The notes beneath the pieces are model-generated. The model was not told the origin of the DNA, did no database searches, and worked only from the letters and a program-made list of their open reading frames with translations. DNA of 64,000 nt from Caldilineaceae bacterium (GTDB taxonomy: Bacteria; Chloroflexota; Anaerolineae; Caldilineales; Caldilineaceae): contig JADLDO010000041.1 of NCBI GenBank assembly GCA_020846635.1, positions 1 to 64,000 of the forward strand. The letters are read 5' to 3'. A program made the position numbers and the translations under genes. Shown here piece after piece: positions 1 to 8,335 of the stretch (positions are counted from its first letter, which is position 1; each line of letters opens with the position of its first letter).

Positions 1-811
1 CAAAAGCAGCGGGCGGCGTATAGCCAAGGCTGCTATGCGGACGATGATGATTGTACTCTTGTCGCCATTGCTCGATAACTTCCTGGGCTTCTCGTCCATC
101 GGCAAAGACCCAACGGTTCAGACACTCAGCCCGAAAAGTGCCGTTGAAGCTCTCAATAAAAGGATTCTCCCACGGGCTGCCCGGCTTGATGTAGAGCGTG
201 TGGCAGTGATGGTCACGCAACCACTGTTGGAGCGCAAAGGCAATGAACTCGGGGCCATTATCGCTACGGAGATAGTGCGGTGCACCCCGCACCAGGAATA
301 ACCATTCCAGAATTTGGATCACCTGGCGTGACGAGATCGAACGAGCCACATGGATGGCGAGAGATTCACGGGTGTATTCGTCGAGGATGGTCAGCATCCG
401 CAGCTTGCCACCGCGCTCCGTGCGACTCTCAAGGAAATCATAGCTCCACACCTCATTGGGTCGTGTGGCTCGTTGGAGACGCCCAGTTGAGTCACCGTAA
501 CGTCGTTTGACGGTGCGTCGCCGTGGCAGTTGCAAACCTTGCTGTCGCCAAATGCGGTACACGCGCTTGCGATTAACTTGGTGACCGTCTTGCTTGAGCA
601 TCGCGGCAATGATCCGGTAGCCATACATCGGTTGTTCCTCCGCATAGGTGCGGATGAGGGCAACTGTTTGGCTTTCATCACGGCGCAGGCGGCTCTGGTA
701 CCGTGCGCTGGAGCGTTGCAGATCGACGAGTTGACAAGCATGACGCTGCGACAGCCCTCGTTCTGCCACCAAATGTTCGACCGCACGCCGTCGGTCCCGA
801 GGGCTTACCAT
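1..811 (-). CDS. IS3-family transposase orfB (DDE integrase domain), 3' end cut by window
   Basis: Catalyses DNA cleavage and joining for the insertion sequence. The frame runs open from an ATG at 809-811 to the window edge, about 270 codons. It shows an HTH_21-like N-terminal part (motif MYGYRIIAAML) and then an rve/DDE core: first Asp in VWSYDFLE, second in LRSDNGPEF, Glu in ENPFIESFN. The last visible residues, HSSLGYTPPAA, are the usual end of this family, so only a few codons are probably missing. It overlaps orfA by 7 nt and is most likely made as an OrfAB fusion by -1 frameshifting on the A7 run (811-817). No stop or frame break was seen. Confidence 0.93.
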   Translation of the reverse strand, partial: MVSPRDRRRAVEHLVAERGLSQRHACQLVDLQRSSARYQSRLRRDESQTVALIRTYAEEQPMYGYRIIAAMLKQDGHQVNRKRVYRIWRQQGLQLPRRRTVKRRYGDSTGRLQRATRPNEVWSYDFLESRTERGGKLRMLTILDEYTRESLAIHVARSISSRQVIQILEWLFLVRGAPHYLRSDNGPEFIAFALQQWLRDHHCHTLYIKPGSPWENPFIESFNGTFRAECLNRWVFADGREAQEVIEQWRQEYNHHRPHSSLGYTPPAAF

Positions 812-1077
812 TTTTTTGCGACCAAATCTTTCAAGGCATCCAGGTCAAGTGCCTGTTGGGCCACAATCTTTTTCAGGCGGCTGTTTTCTGCTTCCAGTTC
901 ACGCAATCGTTGCAGTTCGCTGGTCTCGATCCCACTATACTTACTTCGCCACCGGTACACCGTCTGCTCTGATACTGCATACTTGCGACAGACCTCGGCC
1001 ACTGTCGTACCGCTCTCCACTTCCTTCAGGATGCGGATGATCTGTTCTTCCTTGTACCGTATTCCCTTGCTTGCCAT
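805..1077 (-). CDS. IS3-family transposase orfA (HTH protein)
   Basis: This 90-residue protein binds the element's ends. Residues about 9-50 form a helix-turn-helix of the HTH_8/transposase_8 type (motif TVAEVCRKYAVSEQTVYRW). It is followed by a leucine-zipper-like coiled coil (SELQRLRELEAENSRLKKI) typical of IS3 OrfA. It starts with ATG after AGGAGGATAGTTTC, a good ribosome site, and ends with TAA inside the start region of orfB, directly after the A7 slippery run. Length and layout are normal for the family. Confidence 0.94.
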   Translation of the reverse strand: MASKGIRYKEEQIIRILKEVESGTTVAEVCRKYAVSEQTVYRWRSKYSGIETSELQRLRELEAENSRLKKIVAQQALDLDALKDLVAKKW

Positions 1078-1181
1078 GAAACTATCCTCCTCGCTTGAAA
1101 ATTATACAAGATAGTCTCACTCTTCTTGGTACAGTTTTTCGGGGGACAGATCATTCCAATACCTTGTTCACTTTTTTCTTC

Positions 1182-1604
1182 TTATATTCTAACTGTATCA
1201 ACCTCCTGAGCAGTAATGATCTCAGCATGACTAAGCGGCTCGACGTCTTGCACCAGCACATTGACGGCAGTGCCATCGCGCGGCACAACGCCTTTGACAC
1301 GAATCAATAGCGCATGGCGCAAGGTTGGGCGCAACTGCTTGTAGGTGTCGGGGTAGACAATCAGGTTAAGCAACCCGCTTTCATCTTCCAACGACATGAA
1401 TAAGATCCCCTTGCCATTTCGGGTCGCTGGCGCACTATGACTGCACACCGTGACCATGCCCGCTACTTGTACAAGTTGTCCTGCACGCATCTCTGGCTGA
1501 TGTAAGGTACACGTCAGTACTCTGCTCTCATACATTTGTCGTTTGAACATCCATTGATGATCCCTTATGATTGTCATGCGGTATGACTGTGTGGCGTCGG
1601 GCTA
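1182..1604 (-). pseudogene. C-terminal OB-fold remnant of a DnaE-type DNA polymerase III alpha subunit
   Basis: The 131-residue frame (ATG at 1577, open back to a stop at 1602-1604) contains the OB-fold seen at the C-terminus of DnaE and DnaE2: QLVQVAGMVTVCSHSAP, then GILFMSLEDESGLLNLIVY, then a VEPL end. The PHP, palm and finger regions of the roughly 1000-residue polymerase are absent, so this is a leftover fragment. It lies 28 nt from the end of the IS3 element, which suggests that the parent gene was lost by rearrangement here. A free-standing OB-fold protein cannot be excluded but seems less likely. Confidence 0.7.
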
Positions 1605-1635
1605 ATCCCCAACAACGGTACTAAAAGGAATAAAA

Positions 1636-1851
1636 ATGTCCCCATCACTCAAAGTCTCACGCGTCCAGAAAAAGGGGCAGGTGACCATTCCTGCGCAGAT
1701 TCGGCAAAAGCTGGGTCTTGCCGAGGGAGATTTGGTTGCTTTTATTGAAACAGCGGAAGGGATTGTGATTTCTCCACAAGCGATTGTTCCTGTCATTGTG
1801 AAGGAGACGCATGATCTGTCCACGCCAACTCCTGACGCGGGTAACACCTAG
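1636..1851 (+). CDS. AbrB/MazE/SpoVT-family DNA-binding protein
   Basis: This 71-residue protein carries one swapped-hairpin AbrB fold in residues 5-48, with the signature KKGQVTIPAQIRQKLGL followed by AEGDLVAFIE. Members are transition-state regulators or antitoxins. No toxin (PIN or MazF) gene follows; the next gene is the DUF499 ATPase 114 nt downstream on the same strand. It may therefore be the transcriptional regulator of the defence cassette, but this is inferred only from position. A purine-rich ribosome site (AAAAGGAATAAAA) precedes the ATG. Confidence 0.85.
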   Translation: MSPSLKVSRVQKKGQVTIPAQIRQKLGLAEGDLVAFIETAEGIVISPQAIVPVIVKETHDLSTPTPDAGNT

Positions 1852-1965
1852 CGAGTTGAGAAACAGTCGCACCAGCCCAACGAGTCCATCACGTAATACT
1901 CCCAAAAGTTTAAGCGAGTCGCCCCCTATTGCCGATGGGTAGCTCCACACCCAAGAGGTTTTGTT

Positions 1966-4900
1966 ATGCGTTCATTGAATCAACTGTGTACCCCACGCCA
2001 AAGTGCCTTTGATACGCAGCGGCGCGATACGGTTTTAGATTTGACTGACCTGATCAACGACACGATTGATCCTTCCCAATTTTTTACCGAAAACTACATT
2101 ACCGATGGCATGCGCGTCTTGCTGGAGCAAGGCTTTCGTCGCTTGGAGGGGAAGTCGGATCAGGGGGTCTTTCTGCTCAAGCAAGCTATGGGCGGTGGCA
2201 AGACGCACAACCTATTGTCACTAGGCTTGTTGGCGAAGCACCCGGAGTTTCGGCAGAAGGTCATGAGCAGCTTCTTTGCGCCTGACCCGAAGTTAGGGTC
2301 AGTGAAGGTGGTTGCATTTACAGGCCGCGAGTCGGATGCGCCATTGGGGGTTTGGGGATCGATTGCTGAACAGTTGGGCAAGCGCGACCACTTCAAGGAA
2401 CACTATTCACCGCTGCGTGCGCCAGGGCAGGGAGCATGGCGCAATCTCTTTGCGGGCGAAGCTGTGCTGATTCTCTTGGATGAGTTGCCACCTTATCTCG
2501 AAGCAGCGCGCGCGACGGACATTGGCGATTCCACCCTGGCCCAGGTGACCGCTACTGCGCTATCCAACTTGCTCGTCGCCATCAACACCGGCTCCTATGA
2601 AGGGGGCAGTGGCCAGCTTACGAGCGTGTTGGCCGACTTGGACAAGGAGACCAACCGCACAGCCATGAGCCTAGAGCCGGTGCGCATGGGGACGGATGAG
2701 CTTTATCACATTTTGCGTACGCGGCTCTTTGAGAAGTTGCCGGCAGAGCAAGAGATTGATGAGGTGGCGCAGGGGTATGCAAAGGCGGTGCGCGATGCCA
2801 AGCAGATGGACATTACCAGTGAGTCGCCGGAGCAGTTCGCCGGACGCGTGCGGGATGCTTATCCCTTCCATCCTGCCATCCGCGATCTCTATGCGCGCTT
2901 CCGCGCCAATCCTGGTTTTCAACAGACGCGCGGGCTGATACGCTTGATGCGCATTGTGACAGCGCGCCTTTGGCAAAGTGGCGCAGCCGATCAACGTTAT
3001 TTGATCGCCGCTCATGACATTGACCTGAATGACCGCGAGACGCTGGCTGAGATCACACAGATCAACAACACGCTGCAAAATGCCATCGCTCACGACATTG
3101 CCTCGAATGGAACGGCAGTGGCGGAGACGATGGATAGCAACCTGGGCAACAGCGATACGAGCGATGCGGCCAAACTGCTGCTGATGGCTTCGCTTGCCAA
3201 TGTCCCCAACGCGGTTGTAGGGCTCTCCATCCCCGAGATGGTGGCCTATCTCTGCGCGCCGGGGCGTGATCTTTCGCGCTTGCGTGGCGATGTGCTGGAG
3301 AAGCTGGCGACGGCAGCCTGGTATCTGCACAGCAACCGCGATGGCAAGCTGTATTTCCGCAATGTGCAGAATCTCAATGCCAAGTTGGAGGATCTAGTCA
3401 AGGGGCTGGTCGTCGAGCAGGCCGTTAAGGAGCTACGCACGCGGCTGGAGGAGCTATTTAAGCCAATCAACGCTTGGTGTTATCAACGGGTATTGGTGCT
3501 GCCGGCCATTGATAAAATTGAGCTTGAGCAAGATCGGGTGATGTTGGTCATTACCGAACCACAAGCGGGGGCCGGTCTGCGTAAGGAACTGCGTGGTTTC
3601 TGGGATCAAGCGACTTTCCGCAATCGCGTGGCCTTCCTCACAGGGGCGAAGGATACCTACATTGCCCTGATCGATTCGGGCAAGCGGCTACGCGCGATCC
3701 AGCAGATTTTGGAGGAACTGAAGCGCGAGAAGAGTCCAGACAATGACCCGCAGATGGTGCAGGCAAAGGAGCTGGAAGAGCGGATTCGCCTGCAATTCCA
3801 TTCAGCCGTACGCGAAACCTTTACGCAACTTTGGTATCCAATCCGGCAAGGTTCGTCCCAGGATGATCAGGGGCAGATGGTCAGCGCCGACTTCCAGATG
3901 AAGTTCGAGGGCAATAAGTATAACGGCGAGGATCAGGTGCTTCAGATTTTGCGCGAGAAGCGCAAATTTGAAGACGACATCAGCAGCGAAACCTTTAAGG
4001 CAAAGGTAGAAATGCGCCTCTTTGGCAATATCCAGCAGTTGCCCTGGCGCGAGATCAAGCTGCGCGCGGCGATGAGTCCGGCTTGGCAGTGGCATCGCAC
4101 CGATGCACTGGATACGCTAAAGGCGAACTTGGTGAATCAGGATGTTTGGCGTGAGGACGCGGGCGGCTATGTGGATCGTGGCCCCTTCCCACAACCGGAT
4201 ACAGATGTACTGATTCAGGAGCAGACCCGCGACGCCGACACGGGCGAGGTGACGCTGCGTGTGACGCCTGTGCATGGGGATACGATCTATTATGAGGTTG
4301 GCGGGGATGCAACCACAGCTTCGATCAAGTTGGAGGGAAACACGCTCAAGACCCAAGAGTTGTGCGTTTCGTTCCTGGTCGTGGACAGCAAGCATGAGCA
4401 TAAAACGGGGCCTGCTAAGGAGTGGAAGAACCGCATCACGCTCAAGTATCGCATGTATGACAGCGGCGATGACAGGATGATGGAGTTGCGGGCAGCCCCA
4501 GAAGCTACCATTTTCTACATAACCGACGGCTCGAACCCGCGCGTGGCAGGTGCGCGCTACAACGGCGATTTTGCGATTCCGCGTGGCGCGCCAATGGTCT
4601 TGGCCTATGCCGCACGCGATGGCGTGGAATCGCAGCCGGAGCAGATTAACATTAGCTGGAAAAAGGGTAAAAGAGAGGTTGTCATCGACTCACAGCGTCC
4701 GGCAGTTTGGCAGCGCAGCCACGGCTATAACAGCACAAAGGAGTCATTTGAGTTTCTGGCGCGGCTGGAGAAGTATAAGGCCAGCGTGCACGGGCTGCGG
4801 TTGACGATCAGTGGCGACAGTGGCGATTCAGGATGGGTTGAACTTGTCACCGCTGAGGGCAAGGAGATTACGCCTGAGCAGGTCAAGGCTTCTCTGGAGG

Positions 4901-5031
4901 TGTTGCGTGACATGCAGAATGGGCAGATTCAGTTGGCAGCCACAAGCTTGTACTTTGACGAGGGATTGGAATTGCAGGCATGGGTGGAAGATGCCAAACT
5001 CACGCTGCAACAGGGCGAAGTTAAGCAGTGA
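1966..5031 (+). CDS. DUF499-family P-loop ATPase of a BREX/DISARM-like defence cassette
   Basis: A 1021-residue ATPase. Walker A is MGGGKTHN at residues 75-82 and Walker B is LILLDELPPYL with the acidic pair at 172-173. The N-terminal AAA-like region has the usual DUF499 features, including GVFLLKQAMGGGKTHNL and VVAFTGR. The C-terminal part (about 780-960) contains beta-rich segments such as PEATIFYITDGSNP, resembling a chitobiase/beta-hexosaminidase C-terminal-type fold. DUF499 proteins co-occur with DUF1156 methylases in phage-defence islands, and related ATPases are the BrxC/PglY component of BREX. Here it is the first large gene of the cassette, 48 nt before the next one. It is intact, with no frame break. 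Its substrate and exact role are unknown. Confidence 0.88.
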   Translation: MRSLNQLCTPRQSAFDTQRRDTVLDLTDLINDTIDPSQFFTENYITDGMRVLLEQGFRRLEGKSDQGVFLLKQAMGGGKTHNLLSLGLLAKHPEFRQKVMSSFFAPDPKLGSVKVVAFTGRESDAPLGVWGSIAEQLGKRDHFKEHYSPLRAPGQGAWRNLFAGEAVLILLDELPPYLEAARATDIGDSTLAQVTATALSNLLVAINTGSYEGGSGQLTSVLADLDKETNRTAMSLEPVRMGTDELYHILRTRLFEKLPAEQEIDEVAQGYAKAVRDAKQMDITSESPEQFAGRVRDAYPFHPAIRDLYARFRANPGFQQTRGLIRLMRIVTARLWQSGAADQRYLIAAHDIDLNDRETLAEITQINNTLQNAIAHDIASNGTAVAETMDSNLGNSDTSDAAKLLLMASLANVPNAVVGLSIPEMVAYLCAPGRDLSRLRGDVLEKLATAAWYLHSNRDGKLYFRNVQNLNAKLEDLVKGLVVEQAVKELRTRLEELFKPINAWCYQRVLVLPAIDKIELEQDRVMLVITEPQAGAGLRKELRGFWDQATFRNRVAFLTGAKDTYIALIDSGKRLRAIQQILEELKREKSPDNDPQMVQAKELEERIRLQFHSAVRETFTQLWYPIRQGSSQDDQGQMVSADFQMKFEGNKYNGEDQVLQILREKRKFEDDISSETFKAKVEMRLFGNIQQLPWREIKLRAAMSPAWQWHRTDALDTLKANLVNQDVWREDAGGYVDRGPFPQPDTDVLIQEQTRDADTGEVTLRVTPVHGDTIYYEVGGDATTASIKLEGNTLKTQELCVSFLVVDSKHEHKTGPAKEWKNRITLKYRMYDSGDDRMMELRAAPEATIFYITDGSNPRVAGARYNGDFAIPRGAPMVLAYAARDGVESQPEQINISWKKGKREVVIDSQRPAVWQRSHGYNSTKESFEFLARLEKYKASVHGLRLTISGDSGDSGWVELVTAEGKEITPEQVKASLEVLRDMQNGQIQLAATSLYFDEGLELQAWVEDAKLTLQQGEVKQ

Positions 5032-5079
5032 TTCTGGCTTAATCTCATTCGTTAATACTTTTGCAGAAGGAATGCATCG

Positions 5080-5478
5080 ATGAACACGGTAGCAGCCATG
5101 AGCAGAAAGAAATTCATCGAGTCGCACGGAGCTACATGCCGTAATTGGACATGGAGTTGGTCTTTCGTCAACCCAAAAGAGAAATTTGTGATCTTCGGCG
5201 CATGGAATCGACACACAACTAGAGACAAGGCGCTCATTCTGGATGAAGAGTGGGAGCGGAGCGCAAAAGGGTTAAGGCAACCTGGATACGCACAGGCGCT
5301 TGAGCATATTCGCTTGGTTGAAAGTGGCGGCTACTCACTGAAGATTTTTCGGATGCTCTATTCTGATGAGTTAAAGGCTGAAGATAAGCAGGCCCCTGCG
5401 AAAATAAGGGGCTTTGTTCCCAAGTTAGAGACGAAGCAACTTGTCAAAGAGGGTAGCAAGTGGTTTGCCGCCGGCTAA
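5080..5478 (+). CDS. Small cassette protein, unrecognised; possible N-terminal-domain homologue of some HNH endonucleases
   Basis: 132 residues between DUF499 and DUF3780, with 48-nt gaps on both sides, so it is probably co-transcribed. Visible blocks are RKKFIESHGATCRNWTWSW, FVIFGAWNRHT, QPGYAQALEHIRLVE and KIRGFVPKLETKQL. From memory this pattern resembles a domain found N-terminal to HNH nucleases in some modification-dependent restriction enzymes, but no HNH motif is present in this protein. That likeness is weak and unverified. The start ATG at 5080 has AGAAGG nine bases upstream; an ATG at 5098 (MSRKKF) is a possible alternative. It is rich in aromatic and basic residues, which fits a nucleic-acid-binding role. 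Confidence 0.6.
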   Translation: MNTVAAMSRKKFIESHGATCRNWTWSWSFVNPKEKFVIFGAWNRHTTRDKALILDEEWERSAKGLRQPGYAQALEHIRLVESGGYSLKIFRMLYSDELKAEDKQAPAKIRGFVPKLETKQLVKEGSKWFAAG

Positions 5479-5526
5479 GTGGTTGGGCAAAGTAAAAGCC
5501 TGGTGCGCTAGTGGTACAATCTTGGG

Positions 5527-6218
5527 ATGAACACAAAGAGCAGAGAAACCACAAAGGGCGAGTTGAAGAATAGTTTTGGCTTTGCTCCCGCCGAGAGTAT
5601 GCATCACTTTCTGGTGAATATTCCGCGCGGGGCAACGGCAGAGATTCACATGAGCGAACATTTCACTTGGGACGCCGAGTATGGCTCCAGCGAACCAAGC
5701 CTAGGCAGCGCACGCGATGGGCAGGTGCGGGTCATATTGGCGCGGCCCAAGTGGGATGCACTGGCGGATGAGGTGCGCGCAGAGTTTAACCGTCGTCTGC
5801 GCCAGTTGGGCCACAAGCCGGGGCCTGGAAGGTGGGCGTCAATTGGGTGCGCCGCGATCTGGGCAAGGAACTGGTGATGCTGGCGTGGGCGGTGGAGGAT
5901 GCCGATCCTGCGCTGATCCCGAATACACTGGGCAACTGGCGGGGGCTGGTTCCCGAAGAACGCTGGTGGCTTTATACACAGACAGCCGCGGCAACCGGGC
6001 ATGGACAGCTTGACCGCAACAAGGGATGGCGCAAGGCGTTACGCTATGCCTTGACCGAGAATCCGGCGAGTGTCTATCAGCAGGGGCCGGTTGTGCCGGA
6101 TTATTTTCGACAGGCAAGTGGCAAGACCTTGTTTGGCGAGAGCCGTTTGCCCTATGCGGAAGAAGCCCAGCCGCACGCAGAAGGCGGCCTTTCCGAAGAG
6201 AGTGACGAGACAGAATAG
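5527..6218 (+). pseudogene. DUF3780-family protein, split by one frameshift
   Basis: Two overlapping frames together make one DUF3780 protein. Frame 1 (5527-5877) gives GFAPAESMHHFLVNIPRG and later FNRRLRQLGHKPGP. Frame 2 (5832-6218) continues WKVGVNWVRRDLGKEL, PEERWWLYTQTAAATG and GWRKALRYALTENP. The switch falls at about 5824, where GGGGCCTGG would read through as ...KPGPWKVGVNWV if one C were added to the CC pair. DUF3780 is a family of unknown function repeatedly found beside DUF499 and DUF1156 genes. Either the gene is inactivated or a base was lost in sequencing. The protein would be about 230 residues after correction. Confidence 0.82.
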
Positions 6219-6285
6219 AGATTCGTCTTGTCATCTGAAGCAACTTCCTTTGCTGCATCATTGCTGAATATTGGGGGCCATCGTC

Positions 6286-8265
6286 ATGCAAATTAATACA
6301 ATCCTCGACCAAGTTGACCTGGGTGCGATGGCGCTGCCGGAGTTTCAGCGCGGCTATGTTTGGACGCGCAACCAAGTGCGTGACCTGATGACCTCGCTCT
6401 ATCTGCGCCATCCTGTGGGCGGCTTATTGGTGTGGGTCACCAAGACGGAAAATGCCGAGGCGCGCGGCAACCATCAACTCACCGCGGGCAATGTGGAGCT
6501 AATCCTGGACGGGCAGCAGCGCGTGACAACGCTCTATGGCATCATCCGCGGCACACCGCCGCCCTTCTTTGATGGGGATGTCACGACCTTCAAGGATCTC
6601 TACTTCAATTTGGAGAGCGAGGCTTTTGAGTTTTATGGCCCGGTGAAGATGCGCGACAACCCATCGTGGATCAGCGTCACCGACTTGATGCGCCAGGGTA
6701 TTGGCCCCTTGATTGCCGATCTCAGCGCGCGGACGGACTTACAGCAGCCGATTGCCACCTATATTGGTCGCCTCAACCAGCTAGAAACGATCAAAAATGT
6801 CGAGTTGTACATTGAGAAGGTAACAGGGGCTGACAAAACCGTCGATGTGGTGGTGGATATCTTCAACCGCGTCAACAGCGGCGGCACCAAACTCTCGCAA
6901 GGTGACTTGGCGCTGGCGCGCGTTTGCGCCGGATGGCCCGATGCGCGGCGCGTGCTGCGCGAGTCGCTGCTCAAGTGGAAAAAGGCCGGCTTCAAGTTTG
7001 AGATGGATTGGCTGCTGCGCAACGTCAACACGCTCTTGACCGGCGAGGCGCGCTTTGTTGCCCTGGCTAATGTTGGCTCGGCTGAGTTTGAGCAGGGACA
7101 CCAGCAAACGGAAAAGATCATCGACTATTTGCTTAATGTGATCGATGGACGCTTGGGGCTTGACCATGATCGCGTGCTCAGTGGGGTCTATGCTTTTCCG
7201 GTGATGGGGCGTTTCTTGTCGCAGCAAGGCGGTAAGTTTAGCTCTGCCGCCCAGCGTGACAGACTTCTCTATTGGTATGTCCACACGATGATCTGGGGAC
7301 GTTATAGCGGGCAGACCGAGGGGACAATCAATCAGGATCTGGATGCGCTGGAGAGCAGCGGCGACCAGATCGATGCGCTCATCCAGCAGCTCAAGGTGTG
7401 GCGCGGCGAGTTGCTGGTGCGCCCGGTCAATTTCAGAGAGTGGAGCCTGGACGCGCGCTTTTATCCCATGCTCTATATGCTCACGCGCGTGGGCGAGGCG
7501 CGCGATTGGGACAATGGGTTGCCCTTGAAGGCGGGGCTGCTGGGCAAGACCAGCGGGCTGCAAGTACACCATATCTTTCCAAAGGGTCAGCTTTACAAAC
7601 CAGCGTATACCTATAGCCGCGCGCAGGTCAATGCACTGGCAAATTTCTGCTTCTTGACCCAGACCTCGAACCTTGCCATCAGCGATACGCTGCCGGAGAT
7701 TTATTTTGAGCAAGTCGAGGAGAAGTATCCGGGCGCGCTGGCATCACAGTGGATTCCGATGGATCGCGCCCTGTGGCGCATTGAAAATTATCTGGACTTC
7801 CTGGCTGCGCGCGAGCAGTTGCTGGCAGACGCGGCCAACCGCTTCCTGGACGAGTTGCTGCATGGCGTGAAGGGCGTGCCTTTGGTCGAGCCGCCTGCCA
7901 CGGTCTCTGTTGCCGAGATAGAGGAGCCAGCGGTGACAGAAAAGCCCCCAGAGATGCCCATAGATGACGAGGAGGAGATGCTGCTCAACCTCAATCTGTG
8001 GGTGGTGGGGCAGGGGCTTGCCGAAGGGGAACTCTATTATGAGTTGACCGACCCCAACACGGGCGAGGTGCGGGCGCGGCTGGAAGTAGCATGGCCGATT
8101 GGGATGCAGCCCGGCTACAGCGAGCCGGTGGCCTTTGAGTTGGAGGCTGACCCGGCGGCGTTGAGCGCGGCGAACGAGGCCGGGTTCCGCTGTTTCACGT
8201 CGCCAGAGGCATTGCGCGTCTATGTGCAAGAACAGATTTTGTCACCCAGTGCAGAACCGGCGTGA
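6286..8265 (+). CDS. DUF262 protein with C-terminal HNH motif (GmrSD-like)
   Basis: About 660 residues. The N-terminal DUF262 (ParB/Srx-like NTPase) domain has PEFQRGYVW near residue 20, ILDGQQRVTTLYG around residue 75 and the conserved VFNRVNSGG-like block (DIFNRVNSGGTKLS). A DUF1524-type HNH centre is seen as LQVHHIFPKGQL around residues 426-437, followed by NFCFLTQTSNLAIS. This domain pair is the architecture of GmrS/GmrD, which cut glucosylated or otherwise modified phage DNA with nucleotide hydrolysis. A roughly 120-residue C-terminal extension after 540 is acidic and of unknown role. I preferred the ATG at 6286 (MQINTILDQVDLG) over an upstream TTG at 6271. It lies inside the DUF499-DUF1156 cassette on the same strand and is intact. 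Confidence 0.87.
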   Translation: MQINTILDQVDLGAMALPEFQRGYVWTRNQVRDLMTSLYLRHPVGGLLVWVTKTENAEARGNHQLTAGNVELILDGQQRVTTLYGIIRGTPPPFFDGDVTTFKDLYFNLESEAFEFYGPVKMRDNPSWISVTDLMRQGIGPLIADLSARTDLQQPIATYIGRLNQLETIKNVELYIEKVTGADKTVDVVVDIFNRVNSGGTKLSQGDLALARVCAGWPDARRVLRESLLKWKKAGFKFEMDWLLRNVNTLLTGEARFVALANVGSAEFEQGHQQTEKIIDYLLNVIDGRLGLDHDRVLSGVYAFPVMGRFLSQQGGKFSSAAQRDRLLYWYVHTMIWGRYSGQTEGTINQDLDALESSGDQIDALIQQLKVWRGELLVRPVNFREWSLDARFYPMLYMLTRVGEARDWDNGLPLKAGLLGKTSGLQVHHIFPKGQLYKPAYTYSRAQVNALANFCFLTQTSNLAISDTLPEIYFEQVEEKYPGALASQWIPMDRALWRIENYLDFLAAREQLLADAANRFLDELLHGVKGVPLVEPPATVSVAEIEEPAVTEKPPEMPIDDEEEMLLNLNLWVVGQGLAEGELYYELTDPNTGEVRARLEVAWPIGMQPGYSEPVAFELEADPAALSAANEAGFRCFTSPEALRVYVQEQILSPSAEPA

Positions 8266-8335
8266 TGCAGCGTAGTCGGGACGACCTCAAGGCGAATTAC
8301 CACCGCATTGTTGCGCGGTATTTTTAGGAATTGGC

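Larger units (their letters stand above)
1..1153 (-). mobile_element. IS3-family insertion sequence, one end outside the window
   Basis: Two overlapping minus-strand frames (orfA and orfB) joined by a run of seven A's are the standard IS3-family layout. The upstream end near 1153 reads, on the minus strand, TGATCTGTCCCCCGAAAAA, which has the TG start and the C-rich then A-rich pattern of IS3-type terminal inverted repeats. The other end lies left of position 1, so the second repeat and any target-site duplication cannot be checked. Both frames are open, so the copy may still be active. Confidence 0.85.

Noticed and set aside
1636..1851. AbrB-like protein as the antitoxin of a toxin-antitoxin pair
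   Set aside because: No PIN, MazF or other toxin gene is adjacent; the downstream gene is the DUF499 ATPase.
2671..3330. 219-residue minus-strand frame inside the DUF499 gene
   Set aside because: It lies wholly within a well-supported gene and matches no family; it arises from high G/C third positions.
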